64,000 nucleotides of DNA, taken from contig NZ_CP094241.1 in assembly GCF_022749495.1 (NCBI RefSeq), forward strand, positions 434,001 to 498,000, in the 5' to 3' direction. Source of the stretch: Neisseria macacae ATCC 33926 (lineage in GTDB: Bacteria > Pseudomonadota > Gammaproteobacteria > Burkholderiales > Neisseriaceae). This document shows, one piece after another, positions 17,707 through 30,500 of this stretch. The notes under the pieces were generated by a model. The model had not been told where the DNA came from and searched no databases. It worked only from the letters and a program-made list of their open reading frames with translations. The position numbers and the translations under genes are program-made. How positions within the stretch are numbered: position 1 is the stretch's first letter; every line of letters starts with the position of its first letter.

Positions 17707-17863
17707 TATAGTGGATTAAATTTAAATCATGACAAGGCGACGAAGCCGCAGACAGTACAGATAGTACGGAACCGATTCACTTGGTGCTTCAGCACCTTAG
17801 AGAATCGTTCTCTTTGAGCTAAGGCGAGGCAACGCCGTACTGGTTTAAAGTTAATCCACTATA
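17707..17863. repeat. Correia repeat element (full-length, 157 bp)
   Basis: It begins TATAGTGGATTAAATTTAAA and ends TTAATCCACTATA with the complete internal segment. It is in the same orientation as the copy at 32306 on the other side of the giant adhesin gene, and opposite to the copy at 15272. Confidence 0.93.
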
Positions 17864-18589
17864 AAGAGGACGGTTCCAACCCCTCCCGTTGTCCTGCGCA
17901 GGCGGGTATCTACTTTTCATCAAGTGCGTTCAACAGAAACCCGCAAACCAAACCTTACCCGTAGGATTTCAACCGACTCGGAAATCACGGCAAAAAATCT
18001 TGTCCCATTTAAATCCGCAAAATGTCGCCAAAGAAGCGGACAGAAGCAGAAAGAGTGTATCGAGTACGCTCTTTTTTATGGAGAACAGAGGGCGCGATGT
18101 CCATGATCTTGTTGCAGTTTATTTTCAGACGACCTTTTTTCAAAATTCGCTTACGGCATTTTTTCATTTTAGTATAAATGCTTTATGGAAGTCTGAAAGC
18201 ATGAATCAGATATGTCATCTTTGGCATGGTAATTGCAGGGTAAAAGTCATAGTTCTATATTTTTTGGTAAATAAGTGTTAATTTTAAAAGCAAAGTTACG
18301 GATTATCGGGGATTTTTTTAAACAAACGGTAAGGTTAATTAGCTTAAAACACTATTTCCTCAGATATAGATATGTTCTAAAAATTGTATCTAAGTGACAA
18401 TTAACGTCAGCTTGATTAGTTTTCAATAATATATAAACAAAATAAATGAATGCCTGCCTCATAAAATCCGTGTGTGCCTGAAGAAGAAGATCCGACGGCG
18501 GGGCAGTGCGGGGAGTGCGTCTTGTTTTGATTGTATATGTTTGAATCCAATCTGATATTTTTTAATAAATCCAACCAAGAGAGATTGTT
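17864..18589. other. Long AT-rich region upstream of the adhesin gene
   Basis: More than 700 bp lie between the Correia element and the adhesin start. A decayed dRS3-like stretch is near 17885-17912 (CCGTTGTCCTGCGCAGGCGGG). An open frame of 130 codons spans 17889-18281, but it has no ribosome binding site, runs through repeat-derived sequence and resembles no protein I know, so I do not call it. A half DUS (TTTTCAGACGACCTTTT) is at about 18122-18138. The last 300 bp are strongly AT-rich and presumably hold the adhesin promoter; no simple-sequence tract of the phase-variation type is present. Confidence 0.5.
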
Positions 18590-21500
18590 ATGAATAAGAT
18601 TTTCAAAGTTGTATGGAACCGTACCATCGGCTCTTTCGTCGTTACTTCCGAATTGGCGAAGGGACGTGTCAAATCAAGCAGCGAAGGTGCTGAAGGGGAT
18701 GTGCGCGCCTCAGAGGAAGGTCGTCTGAAAACCTTATTCAGACTGACGGCGTTGAGCGCGGCATTATTGGGATTTTCCGAAGGGGCTTGGGCAGTGATTC
18801 CGGAAGGGTCGGTAACGGGTGGGGCAATACTTTCTATTGGTACAGGATCGACTTCCGCAAGCGGAGCAGGTTCCATGTCTATCGGTCATAATGCTCAAGC
18901 TAAAATCAATGGTGGTTTGGCAATTGCTCCCAATTCGACTCATACAACAATTTCTAACGGCAATAATGCTATTGCCATCGGTGTCAATCTCCGTGCGGAT
19001 GGAACGAAGGCAATAGGGATTGGTGCGGATACTACTGTTAATGGAATAGGCGCCATTGCGATTGGTAACAATGATTCGAGCAGAATGGCGAATCAAGGTG
19101 TTCAAGGTAATGGTGCCATCGGTGTGGGTAGTAACTTAACAGTGCGAGGTAACAATGCAATTGCTGTGGGTACGGAAGCACAAGCGAAGGCAAACCATGC
19201 GATTGCTATCGGTGCTGGTACGCAAGCAGTGGGAGAAGATTCTATTGCCATTGGTAGGTCTGAAGGTACTAAATTGACGCAAGCAGCCACTAAACAAAGC
19301 CTTGCCATCGGTTGGACTGCAAGAGCAATAGGTGCTACCCAGGCAGTTGCCATCGGTCCGGATACTATTGCTTCAGGTACGCAATCAACTTCCATTGGTA
19401 ACAATACCCGTGCAGAAGGGGATTCATCTATTGCTATCGGTGGCGACGATTGGAATATAGTCAGAGATAAATTGGTTACCACTTCTGGACATAATAACCG
19501 AAAAGTAAGCGATATTTATAAATCGCTGACGGGCAAAGAAATGGTATTTGATACTAACTCTACCTTTAAGGGTACGACTTCCAATCATGCCGCCGTTGCA
19601 GTCGGTGTAAAAGCCTATGCGGATGGGGTGCTTTCTACTGCCTTTGGTTCTGGTACGACTGCCACAGGTCTTGGTGCAGCAGCGTTTGGTGCGGGCGCAA
19701 CTGCCAGTCAGGATAAATCTGTCGCCATCGGTGCGGGTTCGCACACCAATACCGATGCAACGGCTGTAACGACTGCGACAGTCAACGGTATTACTTACGG
19801 CGGTTTTGCGGGAACGACACATATTACCTCAGGTTCTCAAGTTTCTTTCGGTTCGGAGGGCTATGAGCGTCAACTTAAACATGTCGCACCAGGTGAAATC
19901 ACTGCAACTTCTACCGATGCGATTAACGGCAGCCAGCTTTACGCGCTTCATGCTGGCTCGGGCAATATCGCCAAAGCGGTTGCCAATGCATTGGGCGGCG
20001 GCGCGGCTGTGGGCATTGATCCTACAAACAATCAAGGTACGGTAACGCTGCCGTCTTATGATGTATTCAAAGGTAATGCGACACCGAATACAGCGGGCAG
20101 CAGTACAACCAAATTCAATACGGCAGCCGCAACCAGTGTGGGCGGCGCGCTGACCAATCTCAATACTTACGTCAACCAAGGCTTTGCCGTCAAAGATAAT
20201 TCGGGCGCGGCGAAGGGCATTGTTACGCCCGGCGAAAGCGTGCAGTTTGCCGACGGCAATGCAACTACCGTTACTGTTGAGACTGAAGCAGATGGTAATA
20301 CTAAAGTCAAATACGACGTCCAAGTGGACGGAGAAACTGTCAAAATCGAAAACGGCAAACTGACTGCCGCATCGCAAACTCATTTTTATAGTGTAAATAG
20401 CACAGATAAAACAAAAGCCAACTACAACAATGACGGCGCGACAGGAGAAAACGCGATTGCCGCCGGTCCAGAAGCCAAAGCGGCTGCAAACAATGCGGTT
20501 GTAATGGGTAATAAGGCTACCGTTGAGGCGGCAGCAGGCTCTGATCCTGATGTTAATGGTGAGACTACGGGTGAAAGTTCAGTCGCCGTTGGTTCTGAAA
20601 GTACAGCCAGTGGTAAGAATGCAGTTGCTATCGGTCAACAAGCAAATGCTTATGGCGAAAACACGTTTGCGGGCGGTCAAGGTGCTAAAGCCTTGGGTAA
20701 ATCCAGCGTAGCTGTAGGCGAGGGCGCAAAGGCCAACGAAAGAAATACTATTGCTATCGGCTCTGGCAATAATGCGTGGAAAATTGATTCTATCGCGTTA
20801 GGACGTGCTGCCAATGCAGACGGTGCGGCTTCTTTGGCGCTTGGTTTGAGCAGCCATACCCGCGAAGCCAATGCCATAGCTTTGGGTAACAACGCCAACG
20901 CGGACGATACCAATTCCATTGCTATCGGTACAAACAGCAAAGCTGCTCAAGCTGCAGCAGTTGCTATCGGTAATAATGCAACAGCCCTGAAATACAGTGC
21001 GGTTGTTATCGGTGAAGATGCGCGATCCAATAACTCGCGCTCTGTCGTCATCGGCTATAACGCTTCTGCAACCAATCCGGCAATGTCCGCATCCAATCAA
21101 GATACCAATCAAACTGTTGCTATCGGTGCATATGCCAATGCATGGGGTGATCAATCTACTGCCATCGGTAACAATGTAGATGCAAAAGGCAATTCTTCTA
21201 TCGCCATCGGTGCAGACGACTGGGATACCGTTGCAGTGAAAACTGTAGACGGTACGGGGGGTAAAACGGTTAAAGAGGTTTATCAAGACTATACCGGTGA
21301 TGTGATGGTAACCGGCAGTTATACTCATACGACTTCAAGCGAAGCTGCGGTAGCCATTGGTACTAAATCACAGGCAATAGGCCAATTATCCACAGCCTTT
21401 GGTACGGGTACGATCGCTGAAGGCGTCGCCTCTGCCGCATTCGGTATGGGCGCGAAAGCCACCAAAGGTAACTCTGTCGCAATCGGTGCGGGCAGTACGA

Positions 21501-24500
21501 CTGCAACCGATGCAACCAGCGTCAACGAAGCTACTGTCAACAATCTGAAATACTCAGGTTTTGCAGGCGGTAACCATATTACCTCCGGCGACCAAGTGTC
21601 TTTCGGTTCGGCAGGCTACGAACGTCAACTGAAAAACGTTGCTCCGGGCGAAATCTCTAACACTTCTACTGATGCCATCAACGGCAGCCAGCTGTACGCG
21701 GTACAAAACGTTTTGGGTAATACTGCCAAAACTGTTAAAAATGTATTGGGTGGAGATGCCGCAGTCGGCGAAGATGGCGGCTTTACAATGAGCAACATCG
21801 GCGGTACAGGTCAAAATACCATCGATGCGGCTATCCGTGAGCTGAATACTAATGCGTACAAACCATTCAAACTGACGATAGCGCAGACTGGTGGTACCAA
21901 CGGCGTATCGGAAAACCATACACTGCAAGACGTTACCAGCGGTTCAACCATTACGCTGGAAGCGGGCAAAAATATTGCCCTGCGTCAGAGCGGTGCGACT
22001 GTCAGCATCAATACCGTTGATGCGCCTGAATTCACAGGCAAAGTTACCGCTAAGGGCGGCTTGGACATGAATGGCAACAAGATTACCAATGTTGCCAAAG
22101 GCGATACTGCCAGCGACGCGGTTAATCTGGGTCAGTTGCAAGATGCGATGGCAAACCTGCGCGTCAGCACGCTGACGACCGTCAATAATGATGCGCCGTT
22201 CTCTTATGTGGGTACAGACGGCAGAATTCTGAGACGTGAAGTAACTGTCGCTCCGGGTACGGGCGTGAAAACCGTATCGTTCAAACATGTTGACGACAAT
22301 ACGGAATACACAGACGATGTAACCATTGCCGCATTGAATCCGACCGATCCGCAAACTACTACTCCGACCACGGTCGGCAATGTGAAGGATGGCGCAAAAG
22401 CCAATGATGCAGTCAATGTTTCCCAGTTGAACAAAATCGCCGAAGCCATCGGTACGAAAGTGAATCCGGACGGCACGATTACTGCACCGACTTACAACGT
22501 TATTTCAGGCGACCCTTCGACTGCAAGCGTAGCTAATTACAACAAAGTGGGTGATGCGCTCACTGCTTTGAGTAAGGCTGTACGTACGCCTTTATATTTT
22601 GAAGGTGATTCAGGTGAGAAAATCGACCGCTTGTTAGGCAGCACCGTAGCCGTTAAAGGCGGACAAAACAATGCGGACAAACTGTCTGAAAACAATATCG
22701 GCGTCGTTGCGGACAAAAACAGCGGCACATTGAACGTCAAACTGGCAAAAGAATTGACCGGACTGACTTCTGCGGCTTTCAGCGGCGATGTAACTGCTGC
22801 TGGCACGACCGTTAACGGCTCCGGTGTAACCATCGGTTCCGGCAGCAACCCTGTGAGCCTGACTGCGGGTGGACTCTCCAACGGCGGCAACAAGGTTACC
22901 AACATTGCCGACGGCGTGGCAGATAATGACGCAGCAAGCTATAAACAAGTCAAAGCCGCGAAAACCGAGGTTCAAGCAGGTACGAATGTTGCCGAAGTGA
23001 AGAAAACCGACGGCGCGGACGGTCAGGCGATTTATACCGTCAATGCCAAAGGTGCGGCTGTCTCTGCGGAAGGCGCAGACAACGGTCTGAAACTGACGTC
23101 GTCTGAAAATCCAACTACTAATGTCACTACCTACAATCTGGATTTGTCAGACAAAACCAAAGCCTCTTTGACAAAAGCCGACAGCGCATTGCAAAACATC
23201 GGCGTACAAGTCAACGGCACAGATGCTAAAACCTTGACTAAAGACGATTCAACGCTGAACTTCGTTAATGGCACAGGTACGACTGCCGAAAACAAAGGGG
23301 GCACCGTCGCGTTCAATGTCAATAAATCTACGTTGACAGCAGGTACTGGCGGCGTAATCAGTGCGGATACAGCAGGCGATGCATTTGCTACCGCAACTGA
23401 TGTTGCCAATGCCATCAATAAAGCCGTTGCCGACAGCGAGAAAATCAGCATCGTAGCGGCAGGCGATAATACCCATGTTGCTTCTCAAGTTACTGGTAAT
23501 CAGACACTTTATACCGTTCATGCCGATAAAACGACTGTGAGCGTAAAATCTGACGGTAAGCTGGCATTGAATCCGACTGAATCGACAAACAGTAACCAAA
23601 CCAAAACCACCAACTACGAACTTGATCTTACAGATGCCGCCAAAGCCGAGATTCAAAAAGGCGTGGATGCAAAAACAGCCGTCGACACCAAAGGTATTAC
23701 CTTTAACGGCGATAGCGGCTCTCCCGTAACCAAAAAACTGGATGAAACGCTGGCAATTAAAGGCGACAACAAAAATGTGGTTACCGAAGCGGGTACAGAC
23801 GGCATTAAAGTCAAACTGAAAGACGACATTACGTTGAACAGTGTAACTGCCGAGACTTTGAAGGCAGGCGACAGCGTACTGACCACTACCGGACTGACCA
23901 CGCCTAAAGTTACCGCAGGTGACAGCGTACTGACGACTGACGGTCTGAAGATCGGTGCAGATGGCTCTTCTAACCAAGTGTCTCTGACCAAGTCTGGACT
24001 GAACAACGGCGGCAACAAGATTGCCAACGTAGCCAAAGGTACGGAAGACACCGACGGAGTGAATGTCAGCCAAATCAAACCGTTGGCAACAGCGCTGAAT
24101 ACGACTGTTGGTGCGGATGGTTCTATCGCAGAGCCCAACTTTACCGTCAATCATGCTGACGGTACAGCGGGTACACCTGTACACACCGTTCAAGACGCAT
24201 TGAACGAGGTTGGTAAAGAGTTGAACAAAGGTCTGAACATCGTTGCGGACAACGGGTCGTCTGAAAAAGTGAACTTGGGCGACACCGTTACCTACACAAG
24301 CAAAGACAAGAACATCGTTACCACAAGCGGCACAGGCAAAGCGATCGACTTCAGCCTGGCCGAGAAAGTCACCATCGGCAAAGACGCAGCGAACGGCGGC
24401 AAACCGGTCGTGATTGACGGTAAAGAAGGCATTGTCAGCGGACTGACCAACACCACATTGGGCAGCGCCCCATTGGCCGGATCGAACAAAGCCGCGACCG

Positions 24501-27500
24501 AAGCGCAGCTGGATGCTACCCAAGTGAACCTGGCAACCATCTTGGGCGGCAACGCAGCCAACAACAACGGCAACGTAACGACCAACAACATTGGTGGTAC
24601 AGGTAAAGACAACGTCCACGAAGCCATTGCCGCAGTTAAAGAAACTGCTGACAAAGGCTGGAACCTGAAAGCGAACGACGAGACCGAGAGCGAGAAAATC
24701 GCTGCGGGCGACACCGTGACCGTGAAACAAGGTAAGAACATCCGAGTGAAACGCAGCGGTAAAGAGCTGACGGTTGAGACTGAAGACGATGTTGAGTTTA
24801 CTCATATCAAAGCTGATTCCGTAGAAGCTGCCAGTGTGGTTGCCGACAGCGTCATCGCAGGCAACAGCGTCTTGACTACCGAAGGTTTGAAGATCGGTGC
24901 AGACGGTTCTCCGAACCAAGTGTCCCTGACTACGTCCGGTCTGAACAACGGCGGCAACAAAATCGCCAACGTAGCCAAAGGTACGGAAGACACCGACGGA
25001 GTGAATGTCAGCCAAATCAAACCGTTGGCAACAGCGCTGAATACGACTGTTGGTGCGGATGGTTCTATCGCAGAGCCCAACTTTACCGTCAATCATGCTG
25101 ACGGTACAGCGGGTACACCTGTACACACCGTTCAAGACGCATTGAACGAGGTTGGTAAAGAGTTGAACAAAGGTCTGAACATCGTTGCGGACAACGGGTC
25201 GTCTGAAAAAGTGAACTTGGGCGACACCGTTACCTACACAAGTAAAGACAAGAACATCGTTACCACAAGCGGTACAGGCAAAGCGATCGACTTCAGCCTG
25301 GCTGAGAAAGTCACCATCGGCAAAGACGCAGCGAACGGCGGCAAACCGGTCGTGATTGACGGTAAAGAAGGCATTGTCAGCGGACTGACCAACACCACAT
25401 TGGGCAGTGCCCCATTGGCCGGATCGAACAAAGCCGCGACCGAAGCGCAGCTGGATGCTACCCAAGTGAACCTGGCAACCATCTTGGGCGGCAACGCAGC
25501 CAACAACAACGGCAACGTAACGACCAACAACATCGGTGGTACAGGTAAAGACAACGTCCACGAAGCCATTGCCGCAGTTAAAGAAACTGCTGACAAAGGC
25601 TGGAACCTGAAAGCGAACGACGAGACCGACAGCGAGAAAATCGCTGCGGGCGACACCGTGACCGTGAAACAAGGTAAGAACATCCGAGTGAAACGCAGCG
25701 GTAAAGAGCTGACGGTTGAGACTGAAGACGATGTTGCATTCAACAAAGTGACAGTCGGCAACAGCGAACTGACCACTACCGGACTGACTACGCCTAAAGT
25801 TACCGCAGGCGACAGCGTACTGACGACTGATGGTCTGACCATTGCCAATGGAGCCAATCCCGTATCTCTGACCAAGTCTGGACTGAACAACGGCGGCAAC
25901 AAGATTGCCAACGTAGCCAAAGGTACGGAAGACACCGACGGAGTGAATGTCAGCCAAATCAAACCGTTGGCAACAGCGCTGAATACGACTGTTGGTGCGG
26001 ATGGTTCTATCGCAGAGCCCAACTTTACCGTCAATCATGCTGACGGTACAGCGGGTACACCTGTACACACCGTTCAAGACGCATTGAACGAGGTTGGTAA
26101 AGAGTTGAACAAAGGTCTGAACATCGTTGCGGACAACGGGTCGTCTGAAAAAGTGAACTTGGGCGACACCGTTACCTACACAAGCAAAGACAAGAACATC
26201 GTTACCACAAGCGGTACAGGCAAAGCGATCGACTTCAGCCTGGCTGAGAAAGTCACCATCGGCAAAGACGCAGCGAACGGCGGCAAACCGGTCGTGATTG
26301 ACGGTAAAGAAGGCATTGTCAGCGGACTGACCAACACCACATTGGGCAGCGCCCCATTGGCCGGATCGGACAAAGCCGCGACCGAAGCCCAGCTGGATGC
26401 TACCCAAGTGAACCTGGCAACCATCTTGGGCGGCAACGCAGCCAACAACAACGGCAACGTTACGACCAACAACATTGGTGGTACAGGTAAAGACAACGTC
26501 CACGAAGCCATTGCCGCAGTTAAAGAAACTGCTGACAAAGGCTGGAACTTGAAAGCGAACGACGAGACCGACAGCGAGAAAATCGCTGCGGGCGACACCG
26601 TGACCGTGAAACAAGGTAAGAACATCCGAGTGAAACGCAGCGGTAAAGAGCTGACGGTTGAGACTGAAGACGATGTTGCATTCAACAAAGTGACAGTCGG
26701 CAACAGCGAACTGACCACTACCGGACTGACTACGCCTAAAGTTACCGCAGGCGACAGCGTACTGACGACTGATGGTCTGACCATTGCCAATGGAGCCAAT
26801 CCCGTATCCCTGACCAAGTCCGGACTGAACAACGGCGGCAACAAGATTGCCAACGTAGCCAAAGGTACGGAAGACACCGACGGAGTGAATGTCAGCCAAA
26901 TCAAACCGTTGGCAACAGCGCTAAATACGACTGTTGGTGCGGATGGTTCTATCGCAGAGCCCAACTTTACCGTCAATCATGCCGACGGTACGGCGGGTAC
27001 CCCTGTACACACCGTTCAAGACGCATTGAACGAGGTTGGTAAAGAGTTGAACAAAGGTCTGAACATCGTTGCGGACAACGGGTCGTCTGAAAAAGTGAAC
27101 TTGGGCGATACCGTTACCTACACGAGCAAAGACCAGAACATCGTGACGACCGTAGCGAACAACGAAATCGACTTCAGCCTGGCTGACAAGATTACCGTTG
27201 GCAAAGCAGGTCAAAAACCGGTTGTGATTGACGGTACGACCGGTACAGTGAGCGGACTGACCAACAAAACGTTGGGCGGTGCGGACTTTGCCACCAAAGG
27301 TCAAGCTGCGACCGAAGAGCAGCTGAACGAAACCCAAGCGAACCTGAAGACCATCTTGGGTGGTGAGGCAGCCAACAACAACGGCAACGTTACGATCAAC
27401 AACATCGGCGAGACTGGAGCGAACAACGTTCACGACGCGATCAAATCAGTGAAAGAGACTGCCGAGAAAGGCTGGAAGCTGAAAGCGAACGACGAAGCCG

Positions 27501-30500
27501 ACAGCGACAGCGAAAAAATCGCCGCAGGCGACACCGTGACCGTGAAACAAGGTAAGAACATCCGAGTGAAACGCAGCGGCAAAGATCTGACGGTTGAAAC
27601 TTCAGACGACGTTGAGTTTGATCATGTCAAAGCTGATTCAGTGGCAGCGACCAGCGTGGTTGCCGAAAGTGTTATCGCAGGCAACAGCGTCTTGACTACC
27701 GACGGTCTGAAGATTGGTGCAGACGGCTCTCCGAGCCAAGTGTCTCTGACTACTTCCGGTCTGAACAATGGCGGCAACAAAATCGCCAACGTAGCCAAAG
27801 GTGTGGCAGACACTGATGCGGTTAACGTCAGCCAGCTGAACCCGATTGCCAAAGCGTTGAATAGCAGCATCAACCCGATTACTGGTGCGATTGAAGCTCC
27901 TGTCTTTACTGTAACTAAAGCAGACGGTACGAAACATGATGCTGTTGGTACAGTTCAAGACGCTTTGGACAAAGTGGGCGAAGAAGTCAGCAAAGGTCTG
28001 AACATCGTTGCGGACAACGGGTCGTCTGAAAAAGTGAACTTGGGCGACACCGTTACCTACACAAGCAAAGACAAGAACATCGTTACCACAAGCGGTACAG
28101 GCAAAGAAATCGACTTCAGCCTGGCCGAGAAAGTGACCATCGGCAAAGACGCAGCGAACGGCGGTAAACCGGTAGTGATTGACGGTAAAGAAGGCATTGT
28201 CAGCGGACTGACCAACCAAGCGTTGGGCGGTGCGGACTTCGCTACTAAAGGTCAAGCTGCAACTGAAGAACAGTTGAACGAAACTCAAGCCAACCTGGCG
28301 AAACTCCTTGGTGGTAACGCGGCCAACGACAAAGGCAACGTAGCTACTAACGACATCGGCGGTACAGGCAAAGACAATGTTCACGACGCGATTGCAACAG
28401 TTAAAGAGATCGTAGGTAAAGGCTGGAACTTGAAAGCCAACGACGAAGCTGAGAGCGACAGTGAAAACATCGCCGCAGGCGACACCGTGACCGTGAAACA
28501 AGGTAAGAACATCCGAGTGAAACGCAGCGGTAAAGAACTGACGGTTGAGACTTCAGACGACGTTGAATTCGGTACGGTTTCCGCTACTACCGTACTGGCC
28601 GACAGCTTCATCTCCGGCAACAGCGTACTGAGCGGAGAAGGTCTGAAGATCGGTGCGGACGGTTCGCCAAGCCAAGTGTCTCTGACCAATGCCGGTCTGA
28701 ACAACGGCGGCAACAAGATTGCCAACGTAGCCAAAGGTACGGCAGACACCGACGCCGTCAACGTCGCCCAGTTGAACGAACAACTCGCCGCCACTGAAAA
28801 AACCACCACCGTCGTTGCCGGCAAGAACGTTACCGTCAGCGAAAAAGTGGACGGCAACAACACCGAGTACACCGTTAACGCCGACAAGACCACTCTCAGC
28901 CAAGCGGCGGGCGGTGCGGTTAAAGTCAACGAAGGTGCGAAAGACGCCGACGGTGTTACCGATTACGCCCTCGACCTGACCGACGAAGCCAAAGCCGACA
29001 TCGCCAAAGGCGTCGCGGCGAAAGACGCGGTGGACAACAAAGGCCTGACCTTTGCCGCCGACAACGGCACGACCGGTGCGAAGAAACTGGGTGACAGCCT
29101 GAGCGTCAAAGGCGACGGCAACATCCTGACCCGCGCCGACGAAAACGGCATCGGCTTCTCGCTGGCCGACAAGATTACCGTCGGCAAAGCAGGCAACGGC
29201 AACAAACCGCTCGTAATCGACGGTACCGCCGGTCTGATTTCCGGTCTGAGCAACACCACTCTGGGCGGTGCGGACTTTGCCACTAAAGGCCAAGCCGCAA
29301 GCGAAGAGCAGCTGAACGCAGCCCAAGCCAACCTGGCGAACCTGCTCGGCGGTAACGCGGCCAACGACAAAGGCAACGTGACCACCACCGACATCGGCGG
29401 TACCGGCAAAGACAACGTTCACGACGCCATTGCCGCAGTGAAAGAAACTGCCGACAAAGGCTGGAACCTGAACGCCAACGACGAAACCTCGTCTGAAAAA
29501 ATTGCCGCAGGCGACACCGTAACCTTCAAAGAAGGCAAAAACGTCAAAGTCAGCCGCGACGGTAAGAACATCACCGTAGCGACTTCAGACGACGTCTCCT
29601 TCGACAAAGTGACCGTAGGCGGCAGCGTACTGACCGACAACGGACTGACTGTGGGCAACGGCAAAGCAGGCAAGCCCGTCAGCCTGACCAAAGACGGTCT
29701 GAACAACGGCGGCAACAAAGTCACCGACATCGCCGCAGGCGAAGCCGACACCGACGCAGTGAACGTTGCACAGCTTAAAGCAGCCGCAGCGAAAGCCACG
29801 TCCAAAGTGGACAGCGGCAACGACAACATCGTCGTCACACCAGAGCAAAATGCCGACGGCAGCACCACTTACAAAGTGGCGACCGCACCTAACCTCAAAG
29901 CCGACAGCTTCAGCGCAGGCGATACCGTTGTGAACAACGACGGCGTCAAAGTCGGCGACAAAGTGGCACTGGGCAAAGACGGTCTGAAAGCAGGCGATGT
30001 CAACATCACTGCCGACGGTATCAATGCAGGCAACAAAGCCATCAGTAACGTTGCTGAAGGCAAGAAAGATACTGATGCAGTAAATGTTGGACAGTTGAAC
30101 CGTCTGACCGCTGCTGCTAAGACAGAAGTCGAAGCCGGTACCAACATCGCCAGCGTGAGCAGCAAACAAGGTGCGAACGGTCAAACCGTTTACACCGTGA
30201 ACGCAGACGGCGCGAGCGTCTCCGCAGGTTCCGACAATATCGTCGTGACTAAAGGCAACAAAGACGCCAACAACGTAACCGACTACGCGGTTGACCTGTC
30301 TAAAGCCGTCAAAGCCGACATCGCCAAAGGCGTAGCGGCGAAAGACGCAGTAGACAACAAAGGCATCAGCTTCGCAGGCGACAGCGGTACGACCGTTGCC
30401 AACAAACTGGGCGATACCGTTGCGGTTAAAGGCGATGCCAACATCACCACCACCGCAGGCGCGAACGGCATTCAGGTCGGTCTCAACAAAGACCTGAAAG

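Noticed and set aside
17889..18281. 130-codon frame upstream of the adhesin
   Set aside because: It runs through repeat remnants and a half DUS, has no ribosome binding site and no known similarity.
18421..18589. Phase-variation tract before the adhesin
   Set aside because: The region is AT-rich but contains no homopolymer or tandem short repeat of the kind seen upstream of nadA.
23249..26899. Antisense open frame of 1216 codons inside the adhesin gene
   Set aside because: It mirrors the repeat structure of the sense gene, has no ribosome binding site and no recognisable domain. Long antisense frames are expected from the codon bias and repetition of this adhesin.
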